33,499 nt of DNA, taken from NCBI RefSeq assembly GCF_004402495.1, contig NZ_SOFH01000030.1:1-33499 (forward strand). Direction: 5' to 3'. Numbering within the stretch: the stretch's first letter is position 1; each line of letters starts with the position of its first letter. The notes below the pieces were generated by a model, which searched no databases, was not told the origin of the DNA, and worked only from the letters and a program-made list of their open reading frames with translations. The stretch is from Cryobacterium sp. HLT2-28 (GTDB lineage: Bacteria; Actinomycetota; Actinomycetes; Actinomycetales; Microbacteriaceae). Positions 33,467 through 33,499 of the stretch are shown here, piece after piece. The translations under genes were made by a program, and so were the position numbers.

Positions 33467-33499
33467 CCGGCGGTGTCCTACTCTCCCACAGGGTCCCCC
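33467..33499 (-). rRNA. rrf: 5S ribosomal RNA, 3' end only (rest off the window)
   Basis: On the minus strand the last bases read GACCCTGTGGGAGAGTAGG and then ACACCGCCGG, the conserved 3' end of bacterial 5S rRNA. The gene continues beyond the window, so 23S and 16S genes are expected further right. The exact 3' end is uncertain by a few bases. Confidence 0.88.

Overview
The window is about 33.5 kb of high-GC DNA from an actinobacterium. It carries the actinobacterial markers WhiB1, SigR/RsrA, MtrA-MtrB-LpqB, PdtaS, a fused 2-oxoglutarate decarboxylase/dehydrogenase and a long-form HPF. The AroA N-terminus ([15 protein letters not shown]) and the order of genes point to Microbacteriaceae, a Cryobacterium/Leifsonia-like relative, though the genus cannot be fixed by reading alone. 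Many genes are in the part of the genome that corresponds to the Rv3219-Rv3246c region of Mycobacterium tuberculosis (whiB1, pdtaS, rshA, sigH, aroA, an Rv3235-like gene, secA1, hpf, comF-like, lpqB, mtrB, mtrA), so this is conserved core chromosome and not a mobile island. I saw no transposase, phage gene, CRISPR array or tRNA.

Layout. 1-4.5 kb: 3' part of the fused odhA/kgd gene, then a two-domain VOC protein. 4.5-8.5 kb: the thiol-stress pair sigR-rsrA (minus strand), divergent from aroA-rsgA, then a Bcp peroxiredoxin. 8.6-11.2 kb: a small membrane protein, whiB1 and the sensor kinase pdtaS; the last two converge on a perfect 22-bp hairpin. 11.3-13.5 kb: an anchored exported protein and a large internally repeated membrane protein. 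13.5-17.2 kb: a SAF-domain/CpaE-like ATPase pair, a small HTH protein, an uncharacterised protein and an Rv3235-like protein, with two consensus DnaA boxes. 17.2-21.6 kb: secA, hpf and comF, all minus strand. 21.7-25.7 kb: mtrA-mtrB-lpqB, minus strand. 25.9-31.2 kb: a translationally coupled operon (polytopic membrane protein, DUF4129, DUF4350, MoxR, DUF58). 31.3-33.2 kb: divergent spoIIM-like and RDD genes. The right edge enters an rRNA operon on the minus strand: two terminators, then the 3' end of 5S rRNA.

How the genes work together. SigR/RsrA senses disulfide stress, and a perfect GGAAT-N18-GTT element shows that sigR is probably self-activated; this element lies inside the first codons of aroA. 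MtrAB-LpqB is an envelope and cell-cycle two-component system. It is divergent from the MoxR/DUF58 envelope operon across a 135-bp region rich in dyad symmetry. SecA and HPF serve export and ribosome hibernation.

The most unusual signal is structural. At least five gene ends (odhA, rsrA, rsgA, secA together with the Rv3235-like gene, and the DUF58 gene) carry short tandem repeats of 13-20 bp whose unit includes the stop codon. A sixth end (pdtaS) has its terminal codons in a perfect inverted repeat plus a further direct copy. Many genes also show a TANNNT-like element 6-8 bp before the start codon, which suggests widespread leaderless transcripts.
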